Below, piece by piece: positions 54,238 to 63,139 of a stretch of 64,000 nucleotides of DNA (positions are counted from its first letter, which is position 1; each line of letters begins with the position of its first letter). A program made the position numbers and the translations under genes. The notes below the pieces were generated by a model. It was not told the origin of the DNA. It made no database searches and saw only the letters and a list, made by a program, of their open reading frames with translations. The DNA comes from Macrothele yani (lineage: Eukaryota > Arthropoda > Arachnida > Araneae > Macrothelidae): contig CM076991.1 in NCBI GenBank assembly GCA_039090855.1, positions 104,792,021 to 104,856,020 of the forward strand, written 5' to 3'.

Positions 54238-54490
54238 GCCTTATTCGCTAACGGCTCTGCTTTCCGTGCGAAATCCGTAACAAGCGCCAGCATACCTCCC
54301 TGCATTGGGTGACATATATTCTAATTCAACTTTAATTTTTTGTTCCATTTCCTGTGTAAATTTGACTTTGTTCTCTTAGACATTTTCAAACCTTAACTTT
54401 ATGTCTTTTCCCTCAAAAGAGAATGATATTGGCAACACACTTTTGAGGTCAGAGAGAGTGACGCATGAATGTGATAAGAACGATAGATAA

Positions 54491-54922
54491 CAAGTTAGCA
54501 AAATTATGCAATGCATTGATTATGATACGCTTTCCAACATACCAGAAATCATTACTCAAGTTATGAGGATAATGGCTGTAGAATAAATCTCGCTCCTGGG
54601 TCCTGACCTTTGATCTCATTTTGCCCATTTTCAACAGGGTTCATTCCCAGGTGATCCTTTACCACATACTAAAATGTCATCGAAATCTAACCATTTTTAA
54701 GCAAGTTATGACGCATAAAGGCAATGGAATGGATCCAGTTCCTATGTCCTGACCTTTGACCCCACATCACCCATTTTCAATAGGGTTTGTCCCCAGGTGG
54801 TCCCCTACCACATACTAAAATTTCATCGAAATTGAAACATTTTTACGCGAGTTATCGTGCGGACAGACGGACAAAGCTGGAGCATATATACGCTTCTTCA
54901 ACCTACGGTTGGAAAGCGTAAA
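54491..54922 (+). mobile_element. 148-bp iterated element, copy b (both ends)
   Basis: Left end CAAGTTAGCAAAATTATGCA, CATTGATTATGATACG; about two and a half monomers; right end GACGGACAAAGCTGGAGCAT and the stem-loop ACGCTT..AACC TAC GGTT..AAGCGT. Non-coding. The layout (unique ends, variable number of internal tandem units, 3' hairpin) recalls Helitron-related elements with central tandem repeats such as the pearl or DINE-1 types; that link is inference. Confidence 0.8.
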
Positions 54923-55077
54923 AATGGACGATACAGCATTTGCTTGGTGTATGTGTGTGTGTGTGTGGAGATGTTTGATCGCTGTTAAGAAATACGTGAA
55001 TTGTAATAATAGCTGTGCTATAGTGTAGATGTCATCATTCGTGCTGGACCAATAAAAGGTTATCGTAAGTCTGACTT

Positions 55078-55299
55078 GGGCCGCCCCGGTGGCGCTGTGG
55101 TCTAAGTGATGGCGTCTGATCATTCGTCCGGAAGGGGTCCGGGTTCGAATCCCGCGAGGCATGGATGTTGTGTTTGTCTTACGGCACTGGCTCTTCCCTG
55201 GAACCAGTGACCCTAAATTAGGGACGGGCGACTGCTTATAGCCCATTGAGTTGCTCACGGTGGTCGTTAAACCTCCAATCAAAAAAAAATAATAATAAT
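55078..55299 (+). mobile_element. SINE-1 copy with target-site duplication
   Basis: Complete head and body with short internal losses; the tail is A-rich with an (AAT)n end. AAGTCTGACTT occurs at 55067-55077 and 55300-55310. Confidence 0.95.
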
Positions 55300-55439
55300 A
55301 AGTCTGACTTCTGTATATGTTTCGTCTGGCCGTAAAAGTTTAATTAGGAACTATTGCGTCGCATTCTCAGTTAGTTTAACATTTCCTTTGTCATGGTTTT
55401 AGACATAGCGTAACACCAACCACGCCCACGAAAAAGGGT

Positions 55440-55628
55440 TACATTATACAAATTTTGAAGATGACAATCCGATTTTTGGCGTAAATGTGATAAGGATGGT
55501 AAGTCAGATAATATCCGAAAACTTGAAAATTTTCATCGTCCTGGAGCGGGACTCGAACCCGCGTCTCACAGAAAACGCCCGGATATGCTAACCAATACAC
55601 CACCCAGAACGACCAAGTTTCAAGTTTC
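55440..55628 (-). mobile_element. SINE-4 copy, left arm of a palindrome
   Basis: In reverse: GGTCGTTCTGGGTGGTGTAT, TGGTTAGCATATCCGGGCG, B-box-like GGGTTCGAGTCCCGCTCC, then a body with TATTATCTGACTTACCATCC and CATCTTCAAAATTTGTATAA. A box TGTATTGGTTAGCATA. Confidence 0.85.
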
Positions 55629-55631
55629 CGA

Positions 55632-55830
55632 TCAAACTTGGTCGTTCTGGGTGGTGTAGTGGTTAGCATACCCGGGCGTTTTCTGGGAGACGCGACTTCG
55701 AGTCCCGCTCCAGGACGATGAAAAAAAAATTCAAGTTTTCGGGTATTATCTGACTTACCATCCTTGTCACATTTACGCCAAAAATCGGATTGTCATCTTC
55801 AAAATTTGTATTGTATGGCGTAATCCCGTA
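55632..55830 (+). mobile_element. SINE-4 copy, right arm of the palindrome
   Basis: Near-perfect reverse complement of 55440-55628, head to head across about four bases. It extends into CCCGTATTTC. The 0.37-kb palindrome would form a long hairpin. Confidence 0.88.
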
Positions 55831-56099
55831 TTTCTTTCATGATTTCATGGTTACATTATAGTTGATACTGTTAGACGGCTACTCTAAAACCCAGTGTGAA
55901 AAATCTAACGTTGAAGAACGAGTTTAACCAAGGCAGTCTAGAAAGTAGTAGGCCATGACATTAGAAAGATGAGTTCTCTCCGTTTATGACGTCACATTCA
56001 TGTTACACGGACTGATACGTCGGTGTCGTGTTTAATGTCACACACGACAACGTTTGATATTAAATACGACACATCATTTAAATCTCTATTTCCCCTCGT
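55831..56099. other. Nothing recognised
   Basis: No repeat or coding signal noticed. Confidence 0.4.
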
Positions 56100-56291
56100 T
56101 TTCCTTCTTTGTTCGCAGAGGCCGAAGACGCTTTCCCCTGGCACGAAGATTTTATCTCCAACCTGCCTCTTCGCCAGATTCAAGCTCTCCCTGGTTGTTT
56201 GTCCCTCCTCCCAGAAAGGGGCGAGAAATATTTTTTATTGCGTTCTCTCTCGGAAAACCTCGTGAGCCACACTTTTACACCCCTATATTAA
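56100..56291 (+). other. Exon-like open stretch after a pyrimidine tract
   Basis: A pyrimidine-rich run (56085-56117) ends TTCGCAG, as at a 3' splice site. It is followed by AEDAFPWHEDFISNLPLRQI and a further 35 residues to a stop at 56291. Composition is protein-like, but I recognise no family, other frames are also open, and no 5' exon is visible. It could equally be an old repeat. Confidence 0.2.
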
Positions 56292-56579
56292 CAAATGACT
56301 TTCTGTGCATCTCCTTATGCATGTCATCCCCAGATCAATCAGCTGCTCTTCGGCCCATCGTGATAATTTCAAAGATCATTGTCCACTCACCCCCTTGCAG
56401 ACCAATAAAATCGTAAAACCGACCCGGCGATTCCCTGGGGTTGGACAGTTAAAAAACGAAAGAGAGGAGTTTGCTGCATCATTAAGCAGTTACACGGAAT
56501 CGAGAAAATGGGGCCGGCTCCAAATAAGCGCTAAGAAAGACGGAGATGTTTTAAACTCACTATATTCAAAATGGTTATT

Positions 56580-56785
56580 AAATACAAATTTTGAAGATGA
56601 CAATCCGTTTTTTAGTGTAAAATGACAAGGATGGTAAGTCAAATAATATCCGAAACCTTGAAGATTTCGTCGTCCTGGAGCGGGAATCGAACCTGCATCT
56701 GCCAGATAGCGCCCGGGTATGCTAATCACTACACCACCCAGAACGACCAAGTCCCAAGTTTCCAATTAATCTTCAAAATTTGTAT
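56580..56785 (-). mobile_element. SINE-4 copy, third
   Basis: GGTCGTTCTGGGTGGTGTAG, TGATTAGCATACCCGGGCG, GGTTCGATTCCCGCTCC in reverse, with the SINE-4 body. It is bracketed by TACAAATTTTGAAGA (56583) and the complement TCTTCAAAATTTGTA (about 56770). Confidence 0.85.
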
Positions 56786-56841
56786 TGTATGGTGTAATCC
56801 CGTATTCCATTGATTGTATGGTGTAATCCCGTATTCCATTG
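56779..56841. repeat. Two-copy 33-bp tandem duplication
   Basis: TTGTATGGTGTAATCCCGTA + TTCCATTGA repeats once, directly after the SINE-4 copy. Confidence 0.85.
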
Positions 56842-56979
56842 ATGGTTGTTAAAGTTTACCGTTGTTAAAAACTGTGATCCCCGGATTGCCTGGTTAGGCT
56901 ATATCTAATTGTTATGGATGTCACAAACAATATAATTTGCTTTGACAACGTTTGTCCCACTTTATTGACGCAGTGGAAA

Positions 56980-57200
56980 GAGTCATCACCATAGCAACAT
57001 CCGAGAAAGAAATATATGTGACATCACGCTTAGCTTTTCGTGTTTCCGTGCAGGTGTTCAGTGAACGGAAACTGCTTTCTAGATGAAATTATGAGATGTC
57101 ATCACCTTAGCAACAACTGAGAAAGAAATATATGTGACGGCACGCTTAGCTTTTAGTTTTTCCCGGTTGGTATTCCGTGAATTTAAACTGCGAATTATGT
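56980..57200 (+). repeat. Two tandem R75 copies
   Basis: GTCATCACCATAGCAACATC, GAGAAAGAAATATATGTGAC, CACGCTTAGCTTTTCGTGTT occur at 56986 and again about 117 bp later. A single copy lies at 9470. Confidence 0.8.
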
Positions 57201-57539
57201 CGACATATGATGTAACAACTGTATGACGTAGTACTTTTTCTTATTGTTTTAATGTTCATTCTTGTAATGTGCATGGAACATACACATTTGGGCATCACAA
57301 ACAAAAAGAATACCTGGCTCAAAACAGTATAACTATACTAGTGATCCTAAAATTGAAAATCAAAGTTTCCAAGAATTAGAAGCGCTCTCGAATTAGAAGG
57401 GACTTCGCCGTCTCCTCGAATGTCCATTCTAAAACAATGCAAACTGAAAAACATAAGTGCTTTGGCCGCTGAGGTACGATACATCTCGAACTAGATACAA
57501 AATTTTATGGGAAAATCCACATCCAGCCGTGTTAATCCT
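57201..57539. other. Nothing recognised
   Basis: AT-rich lead-in to the Penelope fragment. Confidence 0.4.
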
Positions 57540-57559
57540 TCTGTGAGGAACTAAGTTAC

Positions 57560-58006
57560 TTGGACTTTATTCCCTACATGACAAGTATTTCCTATCAACT
57601 CAAGAATGCGCTAAGGAGGATGAACTTCGGTGTCTGCATAAAGTCTCCGGCAGCTTTTTATACCCTGCTTAAGAGCAATATTGACAAGCCCCCGCTTCTC
57701 AACGAGGCAGGTGTTTATGCCATCACCTCTACAATATACGACGGCTCCAAGAGGTACTACATCGGAATGGCCAAGCGTTCGTTAAGAATTAGACTCAACG
57801 AACATAAAAGAGACACAACAGACGGAAAAGTAAGAACTGCCCTGTCCAGAGAAGTCAAGTTCAAGTCAGCTGATCTTATGTGGAATAATATAAAGAAATT
57901 AGCTTCCTACTCCACGCCTAAATCTACTGCCATTCGCGAAACGTTAAAGATCATTACTAACAGTGAGGCTTGCAATAACAGCTCTTTTTACGCTTTCCAA
58001 CCGTAG
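57560..58006 (+). CDS. Penelope GIY-YIG domain, open frame
   Basis: 148 codons without a stop. The linker FIPYMTSISYQLKNALRRMN is followed by EAGVYAITSTIYDGSKRYYI + G, then MAKRSLRIRLNEHKRDTTDG and IRETLKIITNSEACN. Both Tyr, the Arg, the His and the Glu of the GIY-YIG nuclease are present. No RT upstream. The last five or six residues (YAFQP) and the stop are supplied by the adjoining 148-bp iterated element, so the natural C-terminus is lost. Whether it is expressed is unknown. Confidence 0.75.
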   Translation: MDFIPYMTSISYQLKNALRRMNFGVCIKSPAAFYTLLKSNIDKPPLLNEAGVYAITSTIYDGSKRYYIGMAKRSLRIRLNEHKRDTTDGKVRTALSREVKFKSADLMWNNIKKLASYSTPKSTAIRETLKIITNSEACNNSSFYAFQP

Positions 58007-59145
58007 GTTGAAGAAGTTTACATGCTCCAGCTTTGTCCGTCCGTCCGCACGATAACTCACGTAAAAATGGTTCGATTTTGACGAAATTTTAGTATGTGGT
58101 AGGGGACCACCTGGGGACGAACCCTATCGAAAATGGGCGAAGCAGGGTCAAAGGTCAGGACATAGGAGCGGGATCGATTCCATTTCTCTTATGCGTCATA
58201 ACTTGCGTAAATATGGTTCGATTTCGATGAAAGTTTACTATGTGGTAGGGAACCCACCTGGGGACAAACCCTATTGAAAATGGGTGAAATTGGGTCAAAG
58301 GTCAGAACATAGGAGCTGGATCTATTCCATTGCCTTTATGCGTCATAACTTGCGTAAACATTTTTCGATTTCGATGAAAGCTCAGTATGTGGTAGGGAAC
58401 CACCTAGGGACGAACCCAATTGAAAATGAGCGAAATGGGATCAAAGGTCAGGACATAAAAGCGGGATCCATTCCATTGCCTTTATGCGTCATAACATGCG
58501 TAAATATGGCTCGATTTCGATGAAATTTTAGTATGTGGTAGGGGACCACCTGGGCATGAACCCTATTGAAAATAGGAGAAATGGGGTCAAAGGTCAGGCA
58601 GGGCATAAGAGCGGGATATATTCCATTGCTCTTATGCGTCATAACTTGCGTAAAAATGGTTCGATTTCGATGAAATTTTAGTATGTGGTAGGGAGCCACT
58701 GGGGACGAACCCTATTGAAAATGGGCGAAATGGAGTCAAAGGCCAGGACACTGGAGTGGGATCCATTTCATTGCCCTTGTGCATCGTAACTTACCTAAAT
58801 AGCTTGGATTGCGACAAAACTTTATCATGTTGTTCCGGAGCTATAGTGAACCGGTTCGGTTGAATATCAACGAAATGGGGTCATTGGTCATTGCACAAAA
58901 GCCAGATTTATTCCGCAGCCATTATTCTCATAACTTGCGTAAAACTGCTTCTATTGCAACAAAACTTTATCATGTTGTTCCGGAGGTATGTATAGTGAAC
59001 CGGTTCTGTTGAATGTCATCGAAATGGGGTCAAAGGTCAGGACACAGGAGCGAGATTTATTCCACAGCCCTTATCCACATAACTTGAGTAATAATTTCTG
59101 GTATAGCGTATCATAATCAATGCATTGCATAATTTTACTAACTTG
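57988..59145 (-). mobile_element. 148-bp iterated element, copy c (longest)
   Basis: Reverse orientation. It begins with the terminal stem-loop block (TTTACGCTTTCCAACCGTAG) and then five to six monomers spaced 146-148 bp (GCGTCATAACTTGCGTAAA near 58193, 58341, 58487, 58636). Diverged units follow from 58790, and it ends ATGCATTGCATAATTTTACT, the complement of the copy b left end. Internal units near the left end are the most alike. Confidence 0.88.
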
Positions 59146-59599
59146 TTTAAAATTGCCACTAGTTTGGAAGCAGTTCGTCAAATAATGCCGAGTTGTGTCT
59201 CGCGTGCCGAACTAACACGACGCCTCGTTTCTGCGAATAAATAATTACATTCGCATCTGTTCAGTTATTGTCAAGTCAAATGACAGCGTGCGTTCAAATT
59301 GTTGAAGTGTTCTATTATCCAGTTTGCACACTGTAAAAAATTTCCGTGAATAATCAGTGTTTCACCCGGATTAAGACGGTTCCTGGATCGTAAGCACGCC
59401 ACCTGGCGGTCAAGCATAAATTTTCGGCAGTTAAACTACATGTTCACTGTGTTTGAACTGTTACTGTATTTTAACCTTGACAATCTGACAACGTTCTTCT
59501 TAAAGTGGTTATATACCTGTTTTTTCATGTACAGTCGACTGGCAACACCCCTGTGGGCAACACGTTTTTATCTCTCGGTCAGTAGATATATGTATTTGT
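59146..59599. other. Nothing recognised
   Basis: A block GGCAACACCCCTGTGGGCAA at 59541 resembles part of the older dispersed repeat, too short to call. Confidence 0.35.
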
Positions 59600-59790
59600 T
59601 CCCGGTCCTTAGATGTTAATGAACATTACGGCATTAGACGTTCTTATTTCCCATTAGACATGTTAATGAACATAATATGTATTACAGTATTATTTATTTG
59701 TCATTAGACATGTCAACAAACATTATGGTCATTAGACGCTTTTATTTCCCGGTCATTAGACATGTTAATGAACATTACGGTATGGTACTG
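59600..59790. repeat. Degenerate tandem repeat
   Basis: CATTAGACATGTTAATGAAC / ATTACGG units, alternating with TTATTTCCC, recur about five times with variable spacing. Confidence 0.75.
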
Positions 59791-59879
59791 TAAAATTACA
59801 GTTTATTGACTGGCCACTCAGCTGCCGGTGTACCTACCGTAATTAGACGCTGCAATGCTTTACACTGCAGTTTGCTGTC

Positions 59880-59960
59880 TACCTTCCTTGAGAAAGCCAT
59901 CTGGTTGAAGTGCGAAAGCTTAGAAACTTTTATCTTCTATTTTACGCTAAGAAATTCAGA
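59880..59960 (+). repeat. Single Penelope-type terminal fragment
   Basis: CCTTGAGAAAGCCATCTGGT, GTGCGAAAGCTT, then TTTTATCTTCTATTTTACGC, like the arms at 60320-60380 and 61580-61640. Confidence 0.5.
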
Positions 59961-60154
59961 TCACTAGTGTAGTTATACTATTTTGAGTACAGTTGGTGTA
60001 CGGTTCTTATTTATTGAATACCTGGTTATCAAAAATTTACTCTGAATATCTAATTTCCCCCGTCATTATTGACGGGCTTTTACGTAGAATTATATAATCG
60101 CATAGGCATATTATAGGGTATACTGTACGTATTTTACATGGTGGGTTTTTTCAT

Positions 60155-60240
60155 CCCATAACGGATTTAGCAAGCGACCGGATTTAACGAAGATTTCCTT
60201 CTGTCCCGAGCTCTTCGTTATAAGTGGGTTCTATTTTAGT
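60155..60240 (+). repeat. Dispersed repeat, copy 1
   Basis: CGGATTTAGCAAGCGACCGG, ATTTAACGAAG, CGAGCTCTTCGTTATAAGTG, GGTTCTATTTTAG. A second copy at 63052-63136 carries a Tc1 at the ATTTTA/ATTATA point. Confidence 0.7.
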
Positions 60241-60350
60241 TAGAATATTGGATTGTGGGTTGTACGCCACTTACAATAATACGATATAACACACTAATGT
60301 GTTGTTTTTTTATCCGTTAATAGGCGTAAAATTACAAAAGTTTCGCAAGA

Positions 60351-60378
60351 TTTCACTGCCAACGGAGAGCTTCTTCAG
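60351..60378 (-). ncRNA. Hammerhead-like motif in the Penelope arm
   Basis: On the minus strand CTGAAGA (60378-60372), a 17-base segment that can pair CT..CC with GG.AG, and GAAA (60354-60351). CUGANGA and GAAA are the hammerhead core. The opposite arm reads CTGAATA, one base off. Stems I and III not verified. Confidence 0.35.
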
Positions 60379-60513
60379 GCTTCTGAATATAAACACTTAA
60401 CAGAAACAGACAAATGGGTTCCGCTTTATCCGCCGTACAAACAGACAATGGGTTCCGCTTTATCCGCCGTGCTTGCAGAAGCCATTTTGTGACCTATGGA
60501 AGATTCCATCTAA

Positions 60514-61490
60514 AATTCCGGAGGACTAGTTCCAAAGATATGGCTAAGATACGCAGACGGTATATTTTTTGTTTGGAGTCACGACAATGTATCCCTAAAT
60601 GGTTTCTTAGATTGCATGAACTCCACCCACCAAGAAATAAAATTCACAGCTGAGTATGAAGAGGATGGATGCCTCCCGTTTTTAGACATCCTGGTGCGAA
60701 GGAAGCCATCGGGAAATCTTAGAACGCAAGTGTACTACAAACCTTGTTACGTTTATAACCCGATTCTCCCTTCATCTGCAGCGCCCAGCTCGCACAAGTA
60801 CACCATGTTTAGAGCCCGAGCGAAGAGAGCTTACCATCTCTCTTCAGATAAAGAGGATCTGCTAGCAGAAACCCGCAAACTAAGAGAGTTTGCCACGACA
60901 GCTGGTTACAACATTGAGCGTATCGAAAGGATAATACTTAAAGCATCTTTGAAAGGAACAGGGTGAGCACAAAGGTCACCTCCGGAAAGAGCAAGTTTTG
61001 TCGGATCCATACCATATATCCCAGGATTTTCTTACCAACTCAAGAATATTCTGCGTAAGCTGAAGCTGGATGTAGGTCTAAGATCCCCGAGGACGATCGG
61101 GGCCATTCTCACCGCTGATTGTGACCGGCAACCACTGTCCACCCAAACCGATACGGCATTCCATTAATATACCCGGACGCATCTACAAGGTGGTATATCG
61201 CAATGACAAAGAGGTCTTTCCACATCAGAGATGCAGAGCATAAACGGGATATAAAAAATAGAAAACTAACTACCGCGTGAGCACGAGACGTGGATTTTAA
61301 AGACGCTCAACCGATCTGGAAGGATATAAGAAGACTTGCGCCCTACAACGGTCCTAGGTCAACAGCAGTCAGAGAATCAATCGAGATTATATCAGGCAGC
61401 GACGTATGTAACACAGACATAACTACTGAAATTTCACCTATCTGGCACAAGGTATTAAACATTAAGTGCTCGCTGGACAATCGATGAGCA
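60514..61490 (+). pseudogene. Penelope RT C-terminus plus GIY-YIG, decayed
   Basis: LVPKIWLRYADGIFFVWSHD (60526-60585) is the catalytic block; Penelope RTs have two Asp here, and the second reads Gly. Then FLDCMNSTHQEIKFTAEYEE, GCLPFLDILVRRKPSGNLRT, QVYYKPCY, and a thumb to 60966. After a stop come the linker (YHIPGFSYQLKNILRKLKLD, shifted), YIAMTKRSFHIRDAEHKRDI and RRLAPYNGPRSTAVRESIEI. The YIG glycine is changed to Met. Several shifts; non-functional. Confidence 0.8.
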
Positions 61491-61745
61491 CAAGGCGTAA
61501 TATGAGGCTCATGCTATGCTGTAATGATTTTAAATTTTACATTTGTATTTATTCTTTGTCTGTTTCTGTTAAGTGTTTATATTCAGAAGCCTGAATAAGC
61601 TCTCCGTTGGCAGTGAAAGCTTGCGAAACTTTTGTAATTTTACGCCTATTAACGGAAAAAAAACCCCACATTAGTGTGTTATATCGTATTATCTATTTTA
61701 GTTACTGAATAAAATTTTCAAGTATATCTAATTGTTATGGATATA

Positions 61746-62992
61746 CACTATATTGACAAAAGTCACCGGACACCCCTTCAAAAGCAAATCAACTGATCCG
61801 CTGCGTTGTGAAGATGCGCGGTATAGCTGCAAACGGTATAAAAACAAGCCTGCAGCTGCCCGTAACCATATCGCACTGTGAGGTTGAGTGAAAATGTCGC
61901 GGCGGGAGAGAACTGACTTTGAGAAAGGAAAGATTGTTAGGTGTTATATTAGCGGGTTGTCCATAAGAGAAACCGGGAAGCATTTAAACATACCCAAGTC
62001 AACTGTTTGGATGTACTAAAGAAGTAGAAAACACATGGCGTGCCTGAAGCAGCAAAACGAACCGCCAGACTGAAAAAATCAGTGATAGAGGACGTCGAAT
62101 CCTAAGGAAAGTCGTTACAGCTAAACGACGGAGTACTGCACAAGACCTCTGTGTACAGGCGAGTAAAAATGCTGGAACCTCGGTATGTACACGTACCATT
62201 CGCAGAGAACTTAATTACATGGGTTACCGTTGTCGTGCGGCTCCTCATAAGCCTTTCATCTCCACTCGGAATGCTACTCTTCGTTTATCATGGTGTAAAG
62301 AACACTAATCATGGACCGTAGATCAATGGAAAAGGGTCCTATGGACTGATGAATCCAGATACACGATCCCTCAGTCTGATGGCCGTGTGTGTGGGTATAG
62401 CGACATCCGGGGGAACGCTATTTACCACAGCGTACTGTTTCTACGGTCAGGTTTGGAGCTGGCAGTGTACTCGTGTAAGGGGTTCTTTCGTGGTATGGTC
62501 CCGGCCCATTTGTTATCGTGGACAAACATGTTAACCAGCACGTCTATCTCGATATTCTGGACAATTATGCCCTGCCAACTCTGTGGCAATGCTGTGGAAC
62601 CGAGCCTTGTTGGTACCAGAAGGATAATGGACCGAGCCATAAAGCAAGAACTGTTACGATGTGATTTGACGATAATTCCGTATCGTGTGTGGACTGGCCA
62701 GCACAGAGCCCTGATCTCAATCCCATAGAGCAGCTATGGGATGAATTAGAGCTCCGCATAAGAAGTTTAGAACCAAAGCCTACTACTAAGCAACAGTTAC
62801 TTAGCTGCAGCATTATGTACTGAATGGAAGCGCATACCTACCGCTGTGTTCCAAAACCTTGTGAAAAGCATGTTTCGAAAGATCGGTGCATGCATTAAGG
62901 CCAAAGGTGGACAGACACCATACTAATGTATGTCAATAAATGCTATGTTGTGTTTCTCTTCTAGGTGGCCGTTGACTTTTGTCAATATAGTG
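61746..62992 (+). mobile_element. Tc1-V, complete element
   Basis: Termini CACTATATTGACAAAAGTCA and its complement (62972-62992, one mismatch), flanked by TA. Transposase from ATG at 61893: MSRRERTDFEKGKIVRCYIS, GLSIRETGKHLNIPKSTVW, then a stop. Later WTDESRYT (first Asp), YQKDNGPSHKAR (second Asp) and SPDLNPIEQLWDELELRI (Glu) survive in three different frames. The catalytic triad residues are all retained, but the frame is broken at least four times. Confidence 0.93.
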
Positions 62993-63051
62993 TACAATAT
63001 AAACGTATATGTATATTATGAGGTATGCATATTTTAACAGGATGGAAATTT

Positions 63052-63136
63052 TCACACAAAAACGGATTTAGCGAGTACCCGGATTTAACAAAGCTTTTCT
63101 TCGGTTTCGAGCTCCTTGTTGAAAGCGGGTTCTATT
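63052..63136 (+). repeat. Dispersed repeat, copy 2, next to Tc1-U
   Basis: ACGGATTTAGCGAGTACCCG, GATTTAACAAAG, CGAGCTCCTTGTTGAAAGCG, GGTTCTATTATA; compare 60155-60240. Confidence 0.7.
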
Positions 63137-63139
63137 ATA

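Larger units (their letters stand above)
54300..55455 (+). repeat. Copy 2 of the older dispersed repeat
   Basis: Partner of 49490-51520; it lacks Tc1-W and the SINE-3 but contains a 148-bp iterated element (54491-54922) and SINE-1 (55078-55299). The empty Tc1-W site reads CTGTATATGTTTCGTCTGGC. Confidence 0.7.
60277..61692 (+). mobile_element. Penelope-like element between inverted repeats
   Basis: Arms of about 135 bp: AATACGATATAACACACTAA through AAGTGTTT-type sequence (60277-60415), and the reverse complement at 61556-61692. Both arms contain GCTCTCCGTTGGCAGTGAAA (in opposite strands). The enclosed coding region is decayed. Same architecture as 8025-9024. Confidence 0.85.

Noticed and set aside
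56100..56291. Terminal exon of a host gene
   Set aside because: Only a 3' splice-like site and 60 codons support it; three frames are open and no further exon is visible, so it is listed only as a low-confidence stretch.
56900..56945. Paralogous empty site for Tc1-V (ATCTAATTGTTATGGAT also precedes 61741)
   Set aside because: The left side matches well, but the right side agrees only partly (CAATATA), so I could not establish it by eye.
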